Shown: positions 28,429 to 38,175, counted from the stretch's first letter. The stretch is DNA of 64,000 nucleotides from Marinomonas hwangdonensis (GCF_003721245.1 NZ_RIZG01000001.1:248001-312000), one strand, 5' to 3'. The notes: a model not told the origin generated them from the sequence alone. Numbers and translations: made by a program.

Positions 28429-29108
28429 TGAAAACACCTAAGCATTTTTCTGCCTGGTTTGATGGTTGGCCTGAATTGGTCTGTTTGGATTTAGATGGCA
28501 CACTGGTTGACAGTGTGCCTGATATTGCGGGGGCGGTGGATGCTTTCTTGGCTGAAATGGGCGCTCCTTTGGCTGGTGAAGAGCGCGTTCGCGGCTGGGT
28601 AGGGTTCGGCTCTGCTAAACTCATTGAGCAAGCATTAGAGTGGGCAGGTATTGATGCCAGTAAACATGAAGAAGCTTATCGCATTTTTTTACTGCATTAT
28701 CGTGCCCATCTTACCGACAAAACGACGCTTTACCCAAATGTGAAAGCCTTACTTAAAGCGTTTAAGCATAACGGTGTTCCCGTGGCGCTTATCACTAATA
28801 AGCCCAGCGTATTTGTTAAGCCCATGATGGATCATTTTGAATTGACTGAGCATTTTGGTTGGCTGTTAGGCGGCGACACACTAGAGGAAAAGAAACCTTC
28901 TGCGTTGCCGCTGTTGTATTGCAGTGAATCGATTGAAGCTTTGCCAGAAAAATGTCTCATGATAGGGGACTCGATCACCGACTCTAAAGCGGCTAAGAAT
29001 GCGGGCTTTCGATGCGCGCTCGTTACTTATGGTTACCATCAAGGAGTTGATCTGACGTCGTTAGGCGCGGACGCTGTGATTGATGACCTAGCAGAGCTGC
29101 TTATGTGA
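28428..29108 (+). CDS. gph: Phosphoglycolate phosphatase
   Basis: HAD-superfamily phosphatase of 226 residues that removes 2-phosphoglycolate, formed for example during DNA 3'-end repair. Motif I is DLDGTLVDS (nucleophile D21, acid D23), motif II VALITNK, motif III the lysine of EKKPS and motif IV MIGDSITDSKAA. It is coupled to rpe by a TAATG overlap. In pseudomonads and E. coli, rpe-gph is followed by a trp gene or trpS; here a terminator and an MscS channel follow instead. Confidence 0.94.
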   Translation: MKTPKHFSAWFDGWPELVCLDLDGTLVDSVPDIAGAVDAFLAEMGAPLAGEERVRGWVGFGSAKLIEQALEWAGIDASKHEEAYRIFLLHYRAHLTDKTTLYPNVKALLKAFKHNGVPVALITNKPSVFVKPMMDHFELTEHFGWLLGGDTLEEKKPSALPLLYCSESIEALPEKCLMIGDSITDSKAAKNAGFRCALVTYGYHQGVDLTSLGADAVIDDLAELLM

Positions 29109-29151
29109 TCTTTCCCCAATTCAGCGATGCTCTCCAAGTAGGATAAACCAC

Positions 29152-29188
29152 AGAACACCAAGCAAAATCGGCTTGGTGTTCTTTATTT
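29152..29188 (+). terminator. Terminator after gph, shared with convergent MscS gene
   Basis: A perfect 12-bp stem, AGAACACCAAGC (29152-29163) with 29171-29182, loop AAAATCG, followed by TTATTT on the forward strand. It sits between the convergent gph and MscS genes. Confidence 0.85.
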
Positions 29189-29192
29189 GCGG

Positions 29193-30338
29193 TTATGTTG
29201 GATTAATTGGCGTAACCGTGCGGTTATCGTTCGCACTCGTGACTCTTTCGTTCAGAATGTGCATCTTGTTATCTTCAGACATGTGCAGGGTATGCGTTGG
29301 GAAGGCTACTTCTGCCCCATGTTTTTCAATAATCTGCATGGCTTTAAATAACACATCTTGTTTGACGTTGTGAAAGGTTCGCCAATCCACAGTTTTAGTA
29401 TAAGTATAAATAAAGAAGTCTAGGGATGAGGGGCCAAATTGGTTAAAGTTGACCATGAAGATTTGTTCTGTGTCTAGGTCCTCATGATGCTCAATCATGT
29501 CTTTTATTTCCGCTAGAATAGTGGGTAAACGGCTAAAATCTGAATAGCGCACACCAATGGTTTCGTTAATGCGGCGATGTGTCATGCGCGATGGATTTTC
29601 GACTGAAATTAATGAAAAGGTCGAATTGGGAACATACAAGGGACGTTTATCAAAGGTTCTAATTCGTGTCTGTCTCCAGCCAATGTGTTCGACGACGCCC
29701 TCAATGTTTTGATCTGGAGAACGAACCCAGTCACCGATCACAAAGGGTCGATCTAAATATACCATCAAGCCACCAAAAAAGTTGGCCAGCAAGTCTTTTG
29801 CGGCAAAGCCGACGGCAATACCGCCGATACCGCCAAATGCCAGTACCCCGGAAATACTGTAGCCTAAGGTTTGTAGTATGACTAATGCTGACGTTATAAA
29901 TACAGACGCTCTTAACAATTTACTAATTGCGCTTGCGGTGGTGTAATCGACATTACTGGTTGTTCTTAATGTTTTTTCACTTTCCGAGACACAACGCAAC
30001 ACAAACCAAGTCAATATGACAATCACACCCACTTCGCGAATGGACTGAATCAGTGAAGACAGAGCGGGATCTATTTCGCTGCCTGATATTTCGGCCGCGA
30101 TACTTAAACCAAACAGCCAGATAAACACACCAACTGGCTTTTGTGCGGCATGAATGAGCACATTGTCCCAAGGTGTTTTGGTGCGCTCCAGCTGCTTATC
30201 AATACGTGCTAACACGCGAGTAGCAACAAAGTTTATTACCAGTGTAGCGAGTACCACGAGGAAAACCTGTACTATCCAGTGCATAGTTGAGTCGCCAAGA
30301 CCAATGTAAGACTGTGCTGTTTCCCAATTCATTTTCAT
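29193..30338 (-). CDS. MscS-family mechanosensitive channel (YnaI-like size)
   Basis: Inner-membrane channel of 381 residues that opens under membrane tension. About four N-terminal transmembrane segments (near residues 20-40, 67-85, 100-120, 135-160) precede the pore helix GVLAFGGIGGIAVGFAAKDLLANFFGG, whose Gly/Ala pattern is diagnostic; the cytoplasmic vestibule follows (FVIGDWV, YVPNSTF, PSRMTHRRI). It is longer than MscS (286) and near YnaI (343). ATG 30338 has AGAGAAC upstream. No obvious operon partner. Confidence 0.93.
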   Translation of the reverse strand: MKMNWETAQSYIGLGDSTMHWIVQVFLVVLATLVINFVATRVLARIDKQLERTKTPWDNVLIHAAQKPVGVFIWLFGLSIAAEISGSEIDPALSSLIQSIREVGVIVILTWFVLRCVSESEKTLRTTSNVDYTTASAISKLLRASVFITSALVILQTLGYSISGVLAFGGIGGIAVGFAAKDLLANFFGGLMVYLDRPFVIGDWVRSPDQNIEGVVEHIGWRQTRIRTFDKRPLYVPNSTFSLISVENPSRMTHRRINETIGVRYSDFSRLPTILAEIKDMIEHHEDLDTEQIFMVNFNQFGPSSLDFFIYTYTKTVDWRTFHNVKQDVLFKAMQIIEKHGAEVAFPTHTLHMSEDNKMHILNERVTSANDNRTVTPINPT

Positions 30339-30402
30339 GTTCTCTGCGTATTAAATAGTCAGTAAATTAAAAATTTTGTATATAGGTTGTTGTTGATTGG
30401 AA

Positions 30403-31734
30403 TCAAAGTAGCAACAAGGTTCCTAGGCCTAAAAAGGCAACAAATCCCGCAATATCAGTCACTGTGGTTAAAATCACTGAGCCAGACAGGGCAGGGTCAA
30501 TACGGAGCTTATCCAGCAAAACAGGGATTAGAACGCCGGACAGCGCAGCCATAAAAATATTGACGATAATGGCGAGGCCGATCACAACACCAAGCATTGG
30601 GCTTTCAAACCACCAGAGTGTGACAACGCCAATGACGATAGCCCAGAGTATGCCGTTTAGACCACCCACTTTGAGCTCTTTTGAGAGGAGCGATTTTAAG
30701 TTGCTGCGAGTGATCTGCCCAAGGGCCAAGCCACGCACAATTAAGGTTAAAGTTTGGCTGCCCGCAATGCCCCCCATGGAGGCGACTACAGGCATTAATA
30801 CAGCCAGCGCGACCACTTGTTGTAAGGTTGCTTCAAAAATCCCAATAAAGGCGGATGCCATAAAAGCAGTCAATAGGTTGATGCCTAACCAAATACCACG
30901 GGTTGATGCGCTGCGTCGAACCGGTGCAAATAGATCGGATTCTTCATTTAAACCCGCCGTCGACATCTGTTGCGCTTCATGTTCCAAGCGCCACGTTTCC
31001 ATAGCCAAACCCGCGTGAAAACGCCCCAATAGTATGTGGTTTTCATCGACCACGGGCAGTGCCGCTAGTGCAGATCGCTCTAGCTGTTCCGCGGCTTTTG
31101 TTAGTTCAGTATCGTCACGTATGAAGGAACACTCTTCATCTATCAGGCTGGAAATGGGCTCGTGGCCTTGTGCTTTGAACAAGCGGTCAAACTTCACGCA
31201 ACCCACCCAGCGGCCAGTTCGATTGACCAAATACACCATATCGGTGTAATCAGGTGTCTTTTTTTTCAGCAGTCTCAGGGCTTCTGAGGTGCGAATTGAT
31301 TGAGAGGCGATTAATAGCTCATGGTCAATCCAACGGCCGACCACGTCTTCATCGTAAACAATACCTTGTTGGTAATATTCACGTTGTTTGGTGTCCATTT
31401 GTTTGAGCGCAATGTCAACCAAACGATCCGGTAAAGAGTCGGTAATCTCGAGCAAATCTTCGGCGTCAACGTCGGTAAACAAGCTTTCGATTTCAGCATC
31501 ATCTAGCTCTCGTAATAATAGCTGGCGCGATTCGCCACGCATTTCAACGAGGATATCCAGTCGATTGGCTTGTTTGATATTTGCCCAAGCTTGGCGACGT
31601 TGTGCCAGTGGAATAGATTCAAGCGCCAGTGCAACATCGTCAGGAGTCAGTTCTGATATGGCTTTACTGATGGATTCGGGGGAGTGCTCTTCAGTAATGA
31701 GCGTTTCTATGAGGTCAGCAACTTGGTTATGCAC
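30403..31734 (-). CDS. mgtE: Magnesium transporter MgtE
   Basis: Mg2+ channel/transporter of 443 residues: a helical N-domain (about 1-125), a CBS pair (about 130-250; WIDHELLIASQSIRTSEAL and ALAALPVVDENH), a connecting helix and five transmembrane helices from about 280. The pore signature PVVASMGGIAGSQT and the C-terminal RIDPALSGSVILTTVTD are present. The start is GTG 31734 with AAGGA six bases upstream. It is separated by 64 bp from the MscS gene on the same strand, so co-transcription is possible; both deal with ionic or osmotic balance. Confidence 0.95.
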   Translation of the reverse strand: MHNQVADLIETLITEEHSPESISKAISELTPDDVALALESIPLAQRRQAWANIKQANRLDILVEMRGESRQLLLRELDDAEIESLFTDVDAEDLLEITDSLPDRLVDIALKQMDTKQREYYQQGIVYDEDVVGRWIDHELLIASQSIRTSEALRLLKKKTPDYTDMVYLVNRTGRWVGCVKFDRLFKAQGHEPISSLIDEECSFIRDDTELTKAAEQLERSALAALPVVDENHILLGRFHAGLAMETWRLEHEAQQMSTAGLNEESDLFAPVRRSASTRGIWLGINLLTAFMASAFIGIFEATLQQVVALAVLMPVVASMGGIAGSQTLTLIVRGLALGQITRSNLKSLLSKELKVGGLNGILWAIVIGVVTLWWFESPMLGVVIGLAIIVNIFMAALSGVLIPVLLDKLRIDPALSGSVILTTVTDIAGFVAFLGLGTLLLL

Positions 31735-31897
31735 AGGGCGTCCTTAAAAACACGAAATTATAACATGAAGGTAACATGTTTTTGTGTTCCTAGTAATCAG
31801 CTAATCATTCGCGCTTGTGCCTTTTGAGCGTGCTACCTAGGTATTTTTTGTCGTCCTTCATGAAAAAGGCAAACTGGGAATTTTAATCAATGAGCCT

Positions 31898-31934
31898 AAA
31901 AAAAAGCGATAGAAAACAGGATGCTTTCTATCGC
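31898..31934 (-). terminator. Terminator after the trpGDC-osmC group
   Basis: GCGATAGAAA (31906-31915) pairs with TTTCTATCGC (31925-31934). On the reverse strand the hairpin is followed by eight Ts (A run 31898-31905). It lies about 55 bp after the OsmC stop. Confidence 0.88.
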
Positions 31935-31989
31935 AGGCGTGAGGATGTTTGATGTCTATTGTGTTAGCAAAGACAAGTTATTTGATCAC

Positions 31990-32397
31990 TTACTCAACAT
32001 TGATGATTTCAAAACTGTGGACGATGTTGACGCCCCCTTTTTCAAGCATCAAGGACGCAGAGCAATACTCTTCAGCGGATAATTTGACGGCTCTTGCCAC
32101 CACGCTGTCTTTTAGATTGCGACCTGTCACGACGAAATGCACACGGATTTCGGTAAACACAGCAGGCACTGTGTCTGCACGGTCTGCATCAATCTGCGCC
32201 ACACAAGAAACGACATCTTGGCGAGATTTTTTTAAAATACCCACCACGTCATACGAGGTACAACCGCCTAGTCCAGCAAGGATAAGCTCCATGGGGCGTG
32301 GCCCAGCTACCTGATTACCATCGATCTCTATTTTAAAACCGGATCCCGTTTCTGCACTAAAATGGACGTCTTTTTGCCAACTTACGTTCGTTTTCAT
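31990..32397 (-). CDS. OsmC family protein (YhfA-like)
   Basis: A 135-residue OsmC/Ohr-fold protein. Two cysteines of the peroxidase type are present, in LGGCTSYDV and AEEYCSAS, so thiol-dependent reduction of organic peroxides is plausible, though the YhfA subgroup has no proven substrate. The N-terminus KTNVSWQKDVHFSAETGSG fits the subgroup. It starts 21 bp after trpC on the same strand and ends at a terminator, so it is probably the last gene of the trpGDC transcript. Confidence 0.88.
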   Translation of the reverse strand: MKTNVSWQKDVHFSAETGSGFKIEIDGNQVAGPRPMELILAGLGGCTSYDVVGILKKSRQDVVSCVAQIDADRADTVPAVFTEIRVHFVVTGRNLKDSVVARAVKLSAEEYCSASLMLEKGGVNIVHSFEIINVE

Positions 32398-32418
32398 TTT
32401 CCAACCTTGTTGTGTGTG

Positions 32419-33234
32419 TTAGGACTGAAACAATTCTTTTAGTTTGGTGCCTGGGTCGTCTGCGCGCATAAAGGCTTCACCGACTAAAAAGGCATTAATG
32501 CCTTTTTGGCGCATGAGCGCAACATCGTCACGGGTGTGGATACCGCTTTCCGTTACGATCAGGCTGTTAGAAGGCGCGCTGCCCATTAAATCAAAGGTAT
32601 GAGACAAGCTCAGCTCAAACGTATGCAAGTCACGATTATTAATACCAAGCAGTTCGCTCTGAGAGAATTCCAATGCCAACTCTAACTCTGGTCGGTTATG
32701 AACTTCAACTAGAACATCCATGCCAAGATCTTGGGCTAAGGCTTCTAAAGCGCGAAGCTGTTTGCCTTCTAGGCACGCCGCAATTAACAAAATGCAGTCC
32801 GCGCCAATTGCTCTGGCTTCCAGAACTTGATACTCATCGACAATAAAATCTTTGCGAATGACGGGCAGTTTACAGGCGTTTCGCGCTTCTATTAAAAAGT
32901 CTTCATGGCCTTGGAAAAAGTCACGATCTGTGAGCACAGATAAGCAAGCCGCGCCTCCTTGCTGATAGGATCTTGCGATATCGGCAGGCAAAAACGGATT
33001 TCTTAATATGCCTTTGCTCGGAGACGCTTGTTTAATTTCTGCAATAACCGCCGCATGACCAATCGCTACCTGGTGTCTGAGTGCTTTAGCAAAGCCACGA
33101 GGCGCATTGTGTACATTGGCAACAGAAGCCGCCATTTCCATATTGGCATAGGGCGTGTGCGCTTTTCGCTCTGCGATTTCTTCGTACTTACGTGCCACTA
33201 TTTTTTTTAAAATGGTTGGTGTTTCAACTTGCAT
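32419..33234 (-). CDS. trpC: Indole-3-glycerol phosphate synthase
   Basis: Closes the indole ring from carboxyphenylamino-deoxyribulose phosphate in tryptophan synthesis. This is a monofunctional TIM barrel of 271 residues: [17 protein letters not shown], then [11 protein letters not shown] (catalytic Lys), [23 protein letters not shown], and [12 protein letters not shown]. It lies 64 bp after trpD. The trpF domain found fused in enterobacteria is absent, as in pseudomonads. Confidence 0.97.
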   Translation of the reverse strand: MQVETPTILKKIVARKYEEIAERKAHTPYANMEMAASVANVHNAPRGFAKALRHQVAIGHAAVIAEIKQASPSKGILRNPFLPADIARSYQQGGAACLSVLTDRDFFQGHEDFLIEARNACKLPVIRKDFIVDEYQVLEARAIGADCILLIAACLEGKQLRALEALAQDLGMDVLVEVHNRPELELALEFSQSELLGINNRDLHTFELSLSHTFDLMGSAPSNSLIVTESGIHTRDDVALMRQKGINAFLVGEAFMRADDPGTKLKELFQS

Positions 33235-33298
33235 CCGATTTTTGCTCCTATTGTGGAGTGGCTATTCTTAATATAACCCGTTCTTAATGTGGCTGTGA

Positions 33299-34339
33299 TT
33301 AAAGTGACTCTGGGCTCATAAAGCAACGAGTAAAGCTGGCCATCTCAGAGATTTTTAGCTTAGCAGTACCACCACCAATCACGTCTTCCGCGATGATAAC
33401 GCCCTCGGCCAAGGTATCCGCAATACCAGATACATAAATGGCAGCGCCCGCGTTTAATGCCACAATATCACGAGCCGGGTTGATTTTCCCCTTGCCTTCA
33501 AGAGCGGTTTTAATCAGCTCTAAACTCTGGCTAGCATCAAAAGCTTGTATGGTCTCGATGGATTGGATTGGAATACCAAAGTCTTCTGGGGAGATTTGAT
33601 ATTCCATAATATCGCCATTTTTCAGTTCTGCCACATGGGTGGGGGCCGCGATACTGATTTCATCTAAGCCATCTTCAGAATGGACCACCATGACATGTTC
33701 ACTACCCAGTGCTTTGAGCACTTCCGCGATCGGTCGTAGCCACTTTTTATCAAAGACCCCCATGACCTGACGCTTGGCGTTAGCTGGATTGGTCAGTGGG
33801 CCAAGAAGATTAAATATGGTGCGCGTCGCCATTTCTTTGCGGGGGCCAACCGCATACTTCATTGCTGCGTGATGGTTGGGGGCAAACATAAAGCCTATTC
33901 CAATTTCTTCGATGCATCGGCAGACTTGCTCGTTGGTGAGTCCCAAATAAATGCCTGCCTGCTCAAGCACATCCGCGCTACCAGATTTCGATGACACAGA
34001 ACGTCCACCGTGTTTTGCAACCTTACCGCCCGCCGCGGCAACCACAAAGGTCGATGCCGTAGAAACATTAAATAAATGGCTGCTGTCGCCACCTGTGCCA
34101 CAGGTATCAACAAGGTGCTCTAGGTTTAGGGTGACTTTGCTAGACAGCTCGCGCATGACTTCGGCGGCGGCCGTTATTTCCTCAACAGTTTCGCCTTTCA
34201 TGCGCAGTGCCACTAGGAAACCGCCAATTTGTGCCGGTGTCGCTTGTCCTGTCATAATGTCTTGCATTACGGTCCGCATATCTTCTGCGGTTAGGTTTTG
34301 GTGCTCAATAACCGCTGAAATTGCTTGCTGAATATTCAC
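33299..34339 (-). CDS. trpD: Anthranilate phosphoribosyltransferase
   Basis: Transfers phosphoribose from PRPP to anthranilate. The 346-residue protein has the PRPP-binding VDTCGTGGDS, NVSTASTFV, KHGGRSVSSKSGSADVLE, and GPLTNPA. It is monofunctional, without the glutaminase domain fused in enterobacteria; that function is encoded by trpG, nine bases upstream. Confidence 0.97.
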   Translation of the reverse strand: MNIQQAISAVIEHQNLTAEDMRTVMQDIMTGQATPAQIGGFLVALRMKGETVEEITAAAEVMRELSSKVTLNLEHLVDTCGTGGDSSHLFNVSTASTFVVAAAGGKVAKHGGRSVSSKSGSADVLEQAGIYLGLTNEQVCRCIEEIGIGFMFAPNHHAAMKYAVGPRKEMATRTIFNLLGPLTNPANAKRQVMGVFDKKWLRPIAEVLKALGSEHVMVVHSEDGLDEISIAAPTHVAELKNGDIMEYQISPEDFGIPIQSIETIQAFDASQSLELIKTALEGKGKINPARDIVALNAGAAIYVSGIADTLAEGVIIAEDVIGGGTAKLKISEMASFTRCFMSPESL

Positions 34340-34348
34340 CAGCTTCTC

Positions 34349-34927
34349 CTATCGAGTTAAAAAGTTTGCTAATAACGCATGACCTGCTTCGGTCAAAATC
34401 GACTCTGGGTGGAACTGCACCCCTTCAACCTCAAGCGTTTTGTGCCGAATTCCCATGATCTCTTCTTGATTGCCTAATGCATCTTGGCTCCACGCAGTCA
34501 CCTCAAGGCAATCAGGCAAGGCATCTTTTGATATCACCAAAGAGTGATAACGTGTCGCTGTTTGAGGATTTGGTAAACCGGAAAAAACCGAACGATTGTT
34601 ATGGTAAATTAAAGACGTTTTCCCGTGCATGACATTTTTAGCACGAATCACCTTACCCCCAAAGACTTGCCCGATACTTTGATGGCCTAAGCAAATACCC
34701 AAAATGGGGATCTTGCCGGCAAATCTTGCAATAGCGGCCATAGAAATACCTGCATCATCAGGCGTACAAGGCCCCGGAGAGATAACTAGGTGGGAAGGTG
34801 ACAATCGTTCTATCTCACCGACACTGATTTCGTCATTACGATAAACGTGAACATCGGCCCCTAGCTCACGAAAATATTGCACCAAGTTATACGTGAAAGA
34901 ATCGTAGTTATCGATCATTAGCAACAT
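34349..34927 (-). CDS. trpG: Anthranilate/aminodeoxychorismate synthase glutaminase subunit
   Basis: Class I glutamine amidotransferase of 192 residues that supplies ammonia to TrpE (and possibly PabB). The catalytic triad is visible: C79 in [13 protein letters not shown]173 and E175 in FHPES. ATG 34927 gives the family start [16 protein letters not shown]; a GTG 12 bases upstream is a weaker alternative. It heads trpG-trpD-trpC. No trpE is in the window and I found no leader peptide or attenuator in the 218 bp upstream. Confidence 0.95.
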   Translation of the reverse strand: MLLMIDNYDSFTYNLVQYFRELGADVHVYRNDEISVGEIERLSPSHLVISPGPCTPDDAGISMAAIARFAGKIPILGICLGHQSIGQVFGGKVIRAKNVMHGKTSLIYHNNRSVFSGLPNPQTATRYHSLVISKDALPDCLEVTAWSQDALGNQEEIMGIRHKTLEVEGVQFHPESILTEAGHALLANFLTR

Positions 34928-35145
34928 GAAAAGCGTCACTCACTGACATTTATTGGGTGAAACACAGCCCATAATATAAGGGCCACTTTGGCATTGTGTG
35001 CAGAAAAAAACACCGTATGAAACGGATTTTAAAGGATTTAAGCTATGAACACGAACATTAGATTGTGTTTTGCCTACAAGGTCTAGCGGCGGCTAGTGTA
35101 AAAATGAAACGAGACAAACGGAGTAGAGTAGAGCACAAAGAAGAA

Positions 35146-35222
35146 TGGTGTCCCCGGCAGGATTCGAACCTGCGACCTATCCCTTAGGAGGGGATTGCGC
35201 TATCCAGCTGTGCCACGGGGAC
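35146..35222 (-). tRNA. tRNA-Arg (anticodon CCT)
   Basis: A 77-nt cloverleaf read on the reverse strand. The acceptor stem GTCCCCG pairs with CGGGGAC, the 3' CCA is encoded, the anticodon arm ATCCC-CTCCTAA-GGGAT gives CCT (reads AGG), and the T arm contains GGTTCGAATCC. The flanks (34928-35145 and 35223-35394) hold no gene that I can support. Confidence 0.96.
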
Positions 35223-35394
35223 GTTAACATTTGATTGTGAAATACTACCATAAGAATTTAACTCAATGAACAAAATATCTAGGTATGAGTCTGTATTAAA
35301 AGGTTTTTTTATTAAGCCTCAGTGTAGACTGGGGGAGTCTTTCTATTGAAGGCGTCTAGGGGCGCTTTTTATATATAACCTTGAGGAGGGTATT

Positions 35395-36069
35395 TTGTTA
35401 CCGGTACTGTATTCTTTTAGGCGCTGTCCTTATGCGATTAGGGCGCGATACATGATTGCTTTGTTGCAGGAGCCTGTTTATCTTCGTGAGGTGGTGTTGA
35501 AAGCAAAGCCGCCTGAATTACTCGCGTTAGGTGGCCGGTCAAGTGTGCCTCAGCTGGTGGATATGCAGGGAACACGATACCCTGAAAGCTTGGATATTAT
35601 GTATTGGGCTCTGTCTCGCGCAAAAGATCGCACGCTCGCTGAGTTTTTATATCCTATTTCGTGTATTAAACGTCACAAAATAGCGTCTTGGGTGGCGTAT
35701 AACGATCACTTTTTTAAGTATTGGTTGGTCCGCTACAAGTACGCAGATCGGTATCCAGAAGGTGAAGCGAGTGATTATCGTGCTCGGGCTGAAAGGTTTT
35801 TGCGCAGGTTGGAAGGGCGCTTAAGCCAGCGTGTTTTTTTGTTGGGTGATACGGTCAGTTTAGCAGATATCGCTGTCTTTCCCTTTATTCGTCAATTTGC
35901 TGGTGTTGATCAAGCTTGGTTTGAAGCAGCGGACTATCCGTTTGTTCAGGCTTGGCTGCGAGGCTTTACCCATTCGTCCCTGTTTAATCAGGTTGTTATG
36001 GTAAAGCATCCAGCATGGCTGGCTGGGCAAGAGGAAGGTATTTACCCAGCCAGCCTGACTAGTCTATGA
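35395..36069 (+). CDS. Glutathione S-transferase-like protein
   Basis: A 224-residue thioredoxin-fold/GST protein. The N-terminus PVLYSFRRCPYAIRARYMI carries a glutaredoxin-like CPYA with C12, RSSVPQLVD supplies the cis-Pro, and YPESLDIMYWAL is the glutathione-contacting Glu-Ser; the all-helical domain contains VSLADIAVFPFIRQF with the usual Asp. Substrate unknown. The start is TTG 35395, fixed by a strong GAGGAGG (35383-35389) five bases upstream. No operon partner; it converges on bamD. Confidence 0.88.
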   Translation: MLPVLYSFRRCPYAIRARYMIALLQEPVYLREVVLKAKPPELLALGGRSSVPQLVDMQGTRYPESLDIMYWALSRAKDRTLAEFLYPISCIKRHKIASWVAYNDHFFKYWLVRYKYADRYPEGEASDYRARAERFLRRLEGRLSQRVFLLGDTVSLADIAVFPFIRQFAGVDQAWFEAADYPFVQAWLRGFTHSSLFNQVVMVKHPAWLAGQEEGIYPASLTSL

Positions 36070-36086
36070 ATAAGTGGATCAAAGGA

Positions 36087-36929
36087 TCAGTCAATAATCC
36101 CTAGGCTAACCCAGTACAAAAAGCCGGGATCCGCATCGCTGGGTAGGCGAAGTGGCACAAAATTTCCGGCACTGTCTAAGTAGGACGAGCTAGGAAAATT
36201 TTGTTTTAGTACCGCTAAGTTGGTGTCAGCCAGAAGATTTTTCTCAAGATCTAGGTACGACTGAATATTAATAGCCAAGGCTTCCTCTACGGACTGAGAG
36301 CTTGGGTAATTTAAGATAACCTGTTGGCTACGCTGCAAAGCCGACAGCGGTGCTTTACGTTTTAGGTAGTAACGTGCCACTTGTAGCTCATGGCGTGCCA
36401 CCATATCTCGCAAATACAACATGCGCGCTTTGGCATCTGGCGCATAAGTGCTGTCTGGGTAGCGCCCAGTAAAGTCGGCAAACTCTCTAAACGCTTTTGC
36501 GAGCTCTTTGGAGTCACGCGCGCTTGGATCGGCATTGAGAAAGCGCGTAATCAGGCTTTCAGCGCCTTTGTAAGTAGATAAAGCACGCATGTAGTAGGCG
36601 TAGTCAGCGGCTTCGTTTTCAGGGTGATTTTTGATAAAGCGTTCCGCAGCAGCATGGGCCGAGATGAAGTCACTGGCCTGCATGTGAGCGAAGATTAAGT
36701 CGAGCTCAGCTCGAGAACTAAATTCGCCAAACGGATAGCGAGAGTCGAGATCTCGCAAGTGCTTGATAGCGGTCGTCGGTAGGTTATCCGCCAGTGCTTT
36801 TTGTGCTTTTTCATAGTAAACGCGTTCAGGCAGGTCTGGTTCTTGCACTTGCTGGCTCGAACAGGCCACTATTAAAAAAGAAAAACTTACTATTCCAGAG
36901 AAACGGAGCAACGAGTGATGAAATCCCAT
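36087..36929 (-). CDS. bamD: Outer membrane assembly lipoprotein BamD
   Basis: Essential lipoprotein of the Bam complex that folds outer-membrane proteins. The 280-residue precursor has a lipobox LIVAC with C23, then TPR-like helical repeats (YYEKAQKALADNLPTTAIKHL, then RYPFGEFSSRAELDLIFAHM, then MRALSTYKGAESLI). It is longer at the C-terminus than E. coli BamD (245). It is divergent from rluD, an arrangement shared with many gammaproteobacteria. Confidence 0.96.
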   Translation of the reverse strand: MGFHHSLLRFSGIVSFSFLIVACSSQQVQEPDLPERVYYEKAQKALADNLPTTAIKHLRDLDSRYPFGEFSSRAELDLIFAHMQASDFISAHAAAERFIKNHPENEAADYAYYMRALSTYKGAESLITRFLNADPSARDSKELAKAFREFADFTGRYPDSTYAPDAKARMLYLRDMVARHELQVARYYLKRKAPLSALQRSQQVILNYPSSQSVEEALAINIQSYLDLEKNLLADTNLAVLKQNFPSSSYLDSAGNFVPLRLPSDADPGFLYWVSLGIID

Positions 36930-37088
36930 GTATAATCAAAACCTTGATATGGTAGTAGATTAGCCTTAATCGGCATTTTGTAGCGTTAAATTGCGAAAGA
37001 TGATGAAGTGCAAGGCGCTACACGTTTTTTCACTTTCAAGCTCTATGATAAATTTAATGAGCTGAAAACAACAGTAAAAGTACATTGT

Positions 37089-38072
37089 ATGGCAGAGCGT
37101 ATAGTAAAAGAAGCCCAAGTCCCTTTCGATTTGGGTGGTAACCGATTTGATCAGATCGCGACGGAATTGTTTAACGGCTATTCTCGTTCACGTATCCAAA
37201 GCTGGATCAAAGAAGGTGTATTAAAAGTGGACGGCAAGATCACCAAGCCAAAAGAAAAGCTGTTTGGTGGCGAAATTATGTCGTTGGACATAGTGATTGA
37301 AGCGCAAGAAGATCATGAAGCGCAAGAAATGGCGTTGGATGTTGTTTATGAAGACAACGATATCATAATCGTCAATAAGCCCGCAGGTTTGGTAGTGCAT
37401 CCGGCGGTGGGTAACCGTGATGGTACCCTGATGAACGCGATTCTGCATCATGCGCCGGAAACAGCGCATTTACCAAGAGCGGGTATCGTTCACCGTCTTG
37501 ATAAAGAAACCACAGGTTTGATGGTGGTGGCTAAGACGTTAGCCGCGCAGACGGATTTAGTCATGCAGCTTCAAGAGCGCAGTATGGGCCGTGAATACGA
37601 AGCGGTGTCTATTGGTGTGATGACCGGTGGCGGGGTTGTAGACGAACCCATTGGGCGTCATCCGCACAATCGTCAAAAACAGGCGGTAGAGCCGGTGAAC
37701 GGCAAAGATGCGGTAACACATTATCGTTTAGTTGAGCGTTTTAAGAATCACACGCACATTCGTTTGAAACTGGAAACCGGTCGAACTCACCAGATTCGTG
37801 TGCACATGGCGTTTATTCAGTACCCATTAGTGGGCGATCCACAATACGGCGGTCGTTTAAAAATGCCGAAAGCCTGTTCGGCTGAGCTGCAAGACGAATT
37901 GCGCCATTTTCGTCGCCAGGCATTGCATGCTAAAAGACTGGAGCTGGCTCACCCTATTACGGGAGAATGGATGGAGTGGGAAGTTGACTTACCCGACGAC
38001 ATGAAAAAGCTGTTAGAGGCGCTTAAAAAAGATATGGTGGAATCAGGCAGTAATGATTCTGACTATTTCTAA
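37089..38072 (+). CDS. rluD: 23S rRNA pseudouridine synthase RluD
   Basis: Makes the pseudouridines of helix 69 in 23S rRNA (1911/1915/1917 in E. coli numbering). The 327-residue protein has an S4 domain (NRFDQIATELFNGYSRSRIQ, about 15-85) and a RluA-type catalytic domain with HRLDKETTGLM, where the Asp is the nucleophile, plus GRTHQIRVHM. ATG 37089 (MAERIVKEAQ) matches the family; the frame reaches 37008 but has no better ribosome site. A terminator and then pgeF follow. Confidence 0.96.
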   Translation: MAERIVKEAQVPFDLGGNRFDQIATELFNGYSRSRIQSWIKEGVLKVDGKITKPKEKLFGGEIMSLDIVIEAQEDHEAQEMALDVVYEDNDIIIVNKPAGLVVHPAVGNRDGTLMNAILHHAPETAHLPRAGIVHRLDKETTGLMVVAKTLAAQTDLVMQLQERSMGREYEAVSIGVMTGGGVVDEPIGRHPHNRQKQAVEPVNGKDAVTHYRLVERFKNHTHIRLKLETGRTHQIRVHMAFIQYPLVGDPQYGGRLKMPKACSAELQDELRHFRRQALHAKRLELAHPITGEWMEWEVDLPDDMKKLLEALKKDMVESGSNDSDYF

Positions 38073-38113
38073 TCAAGCGGTTGCAGTCGAAAGATTGATA
38101 TATTGAATGATTA

Positions 38114-38146
38114 AGAGGCAGCCTAGGCTGCCTTTTTGTTTTTTTA
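38114..38146 (+). terminator. Rho-independent terminator after rluD
   Basis: The palindrome AGGCAGCCTAGGCTGCCT (38116-38133) is followed by TTTTTGTTTTTTT. It lies about 40 bp after the rluD stop and 30 bp before pgeF. Confidence 0.92.
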
Positions 38147-38175
38147 TTGGATGATTTGTGTATTCGAGGGTGTTT

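Noticed and set aside
34937..34939. GTG as start of trpG, adding four residues
   Set aside because: The ATG at 34927 gives the conserved [12 protein letters not shown]-terminus; the longer form is possible but less likely.
34928..35145. trp leader peptide/attenuator before trpG
   Set aside because: No short ORF with tandem Trp codons followed by alternative hairpins could be seen on the reverse strand.
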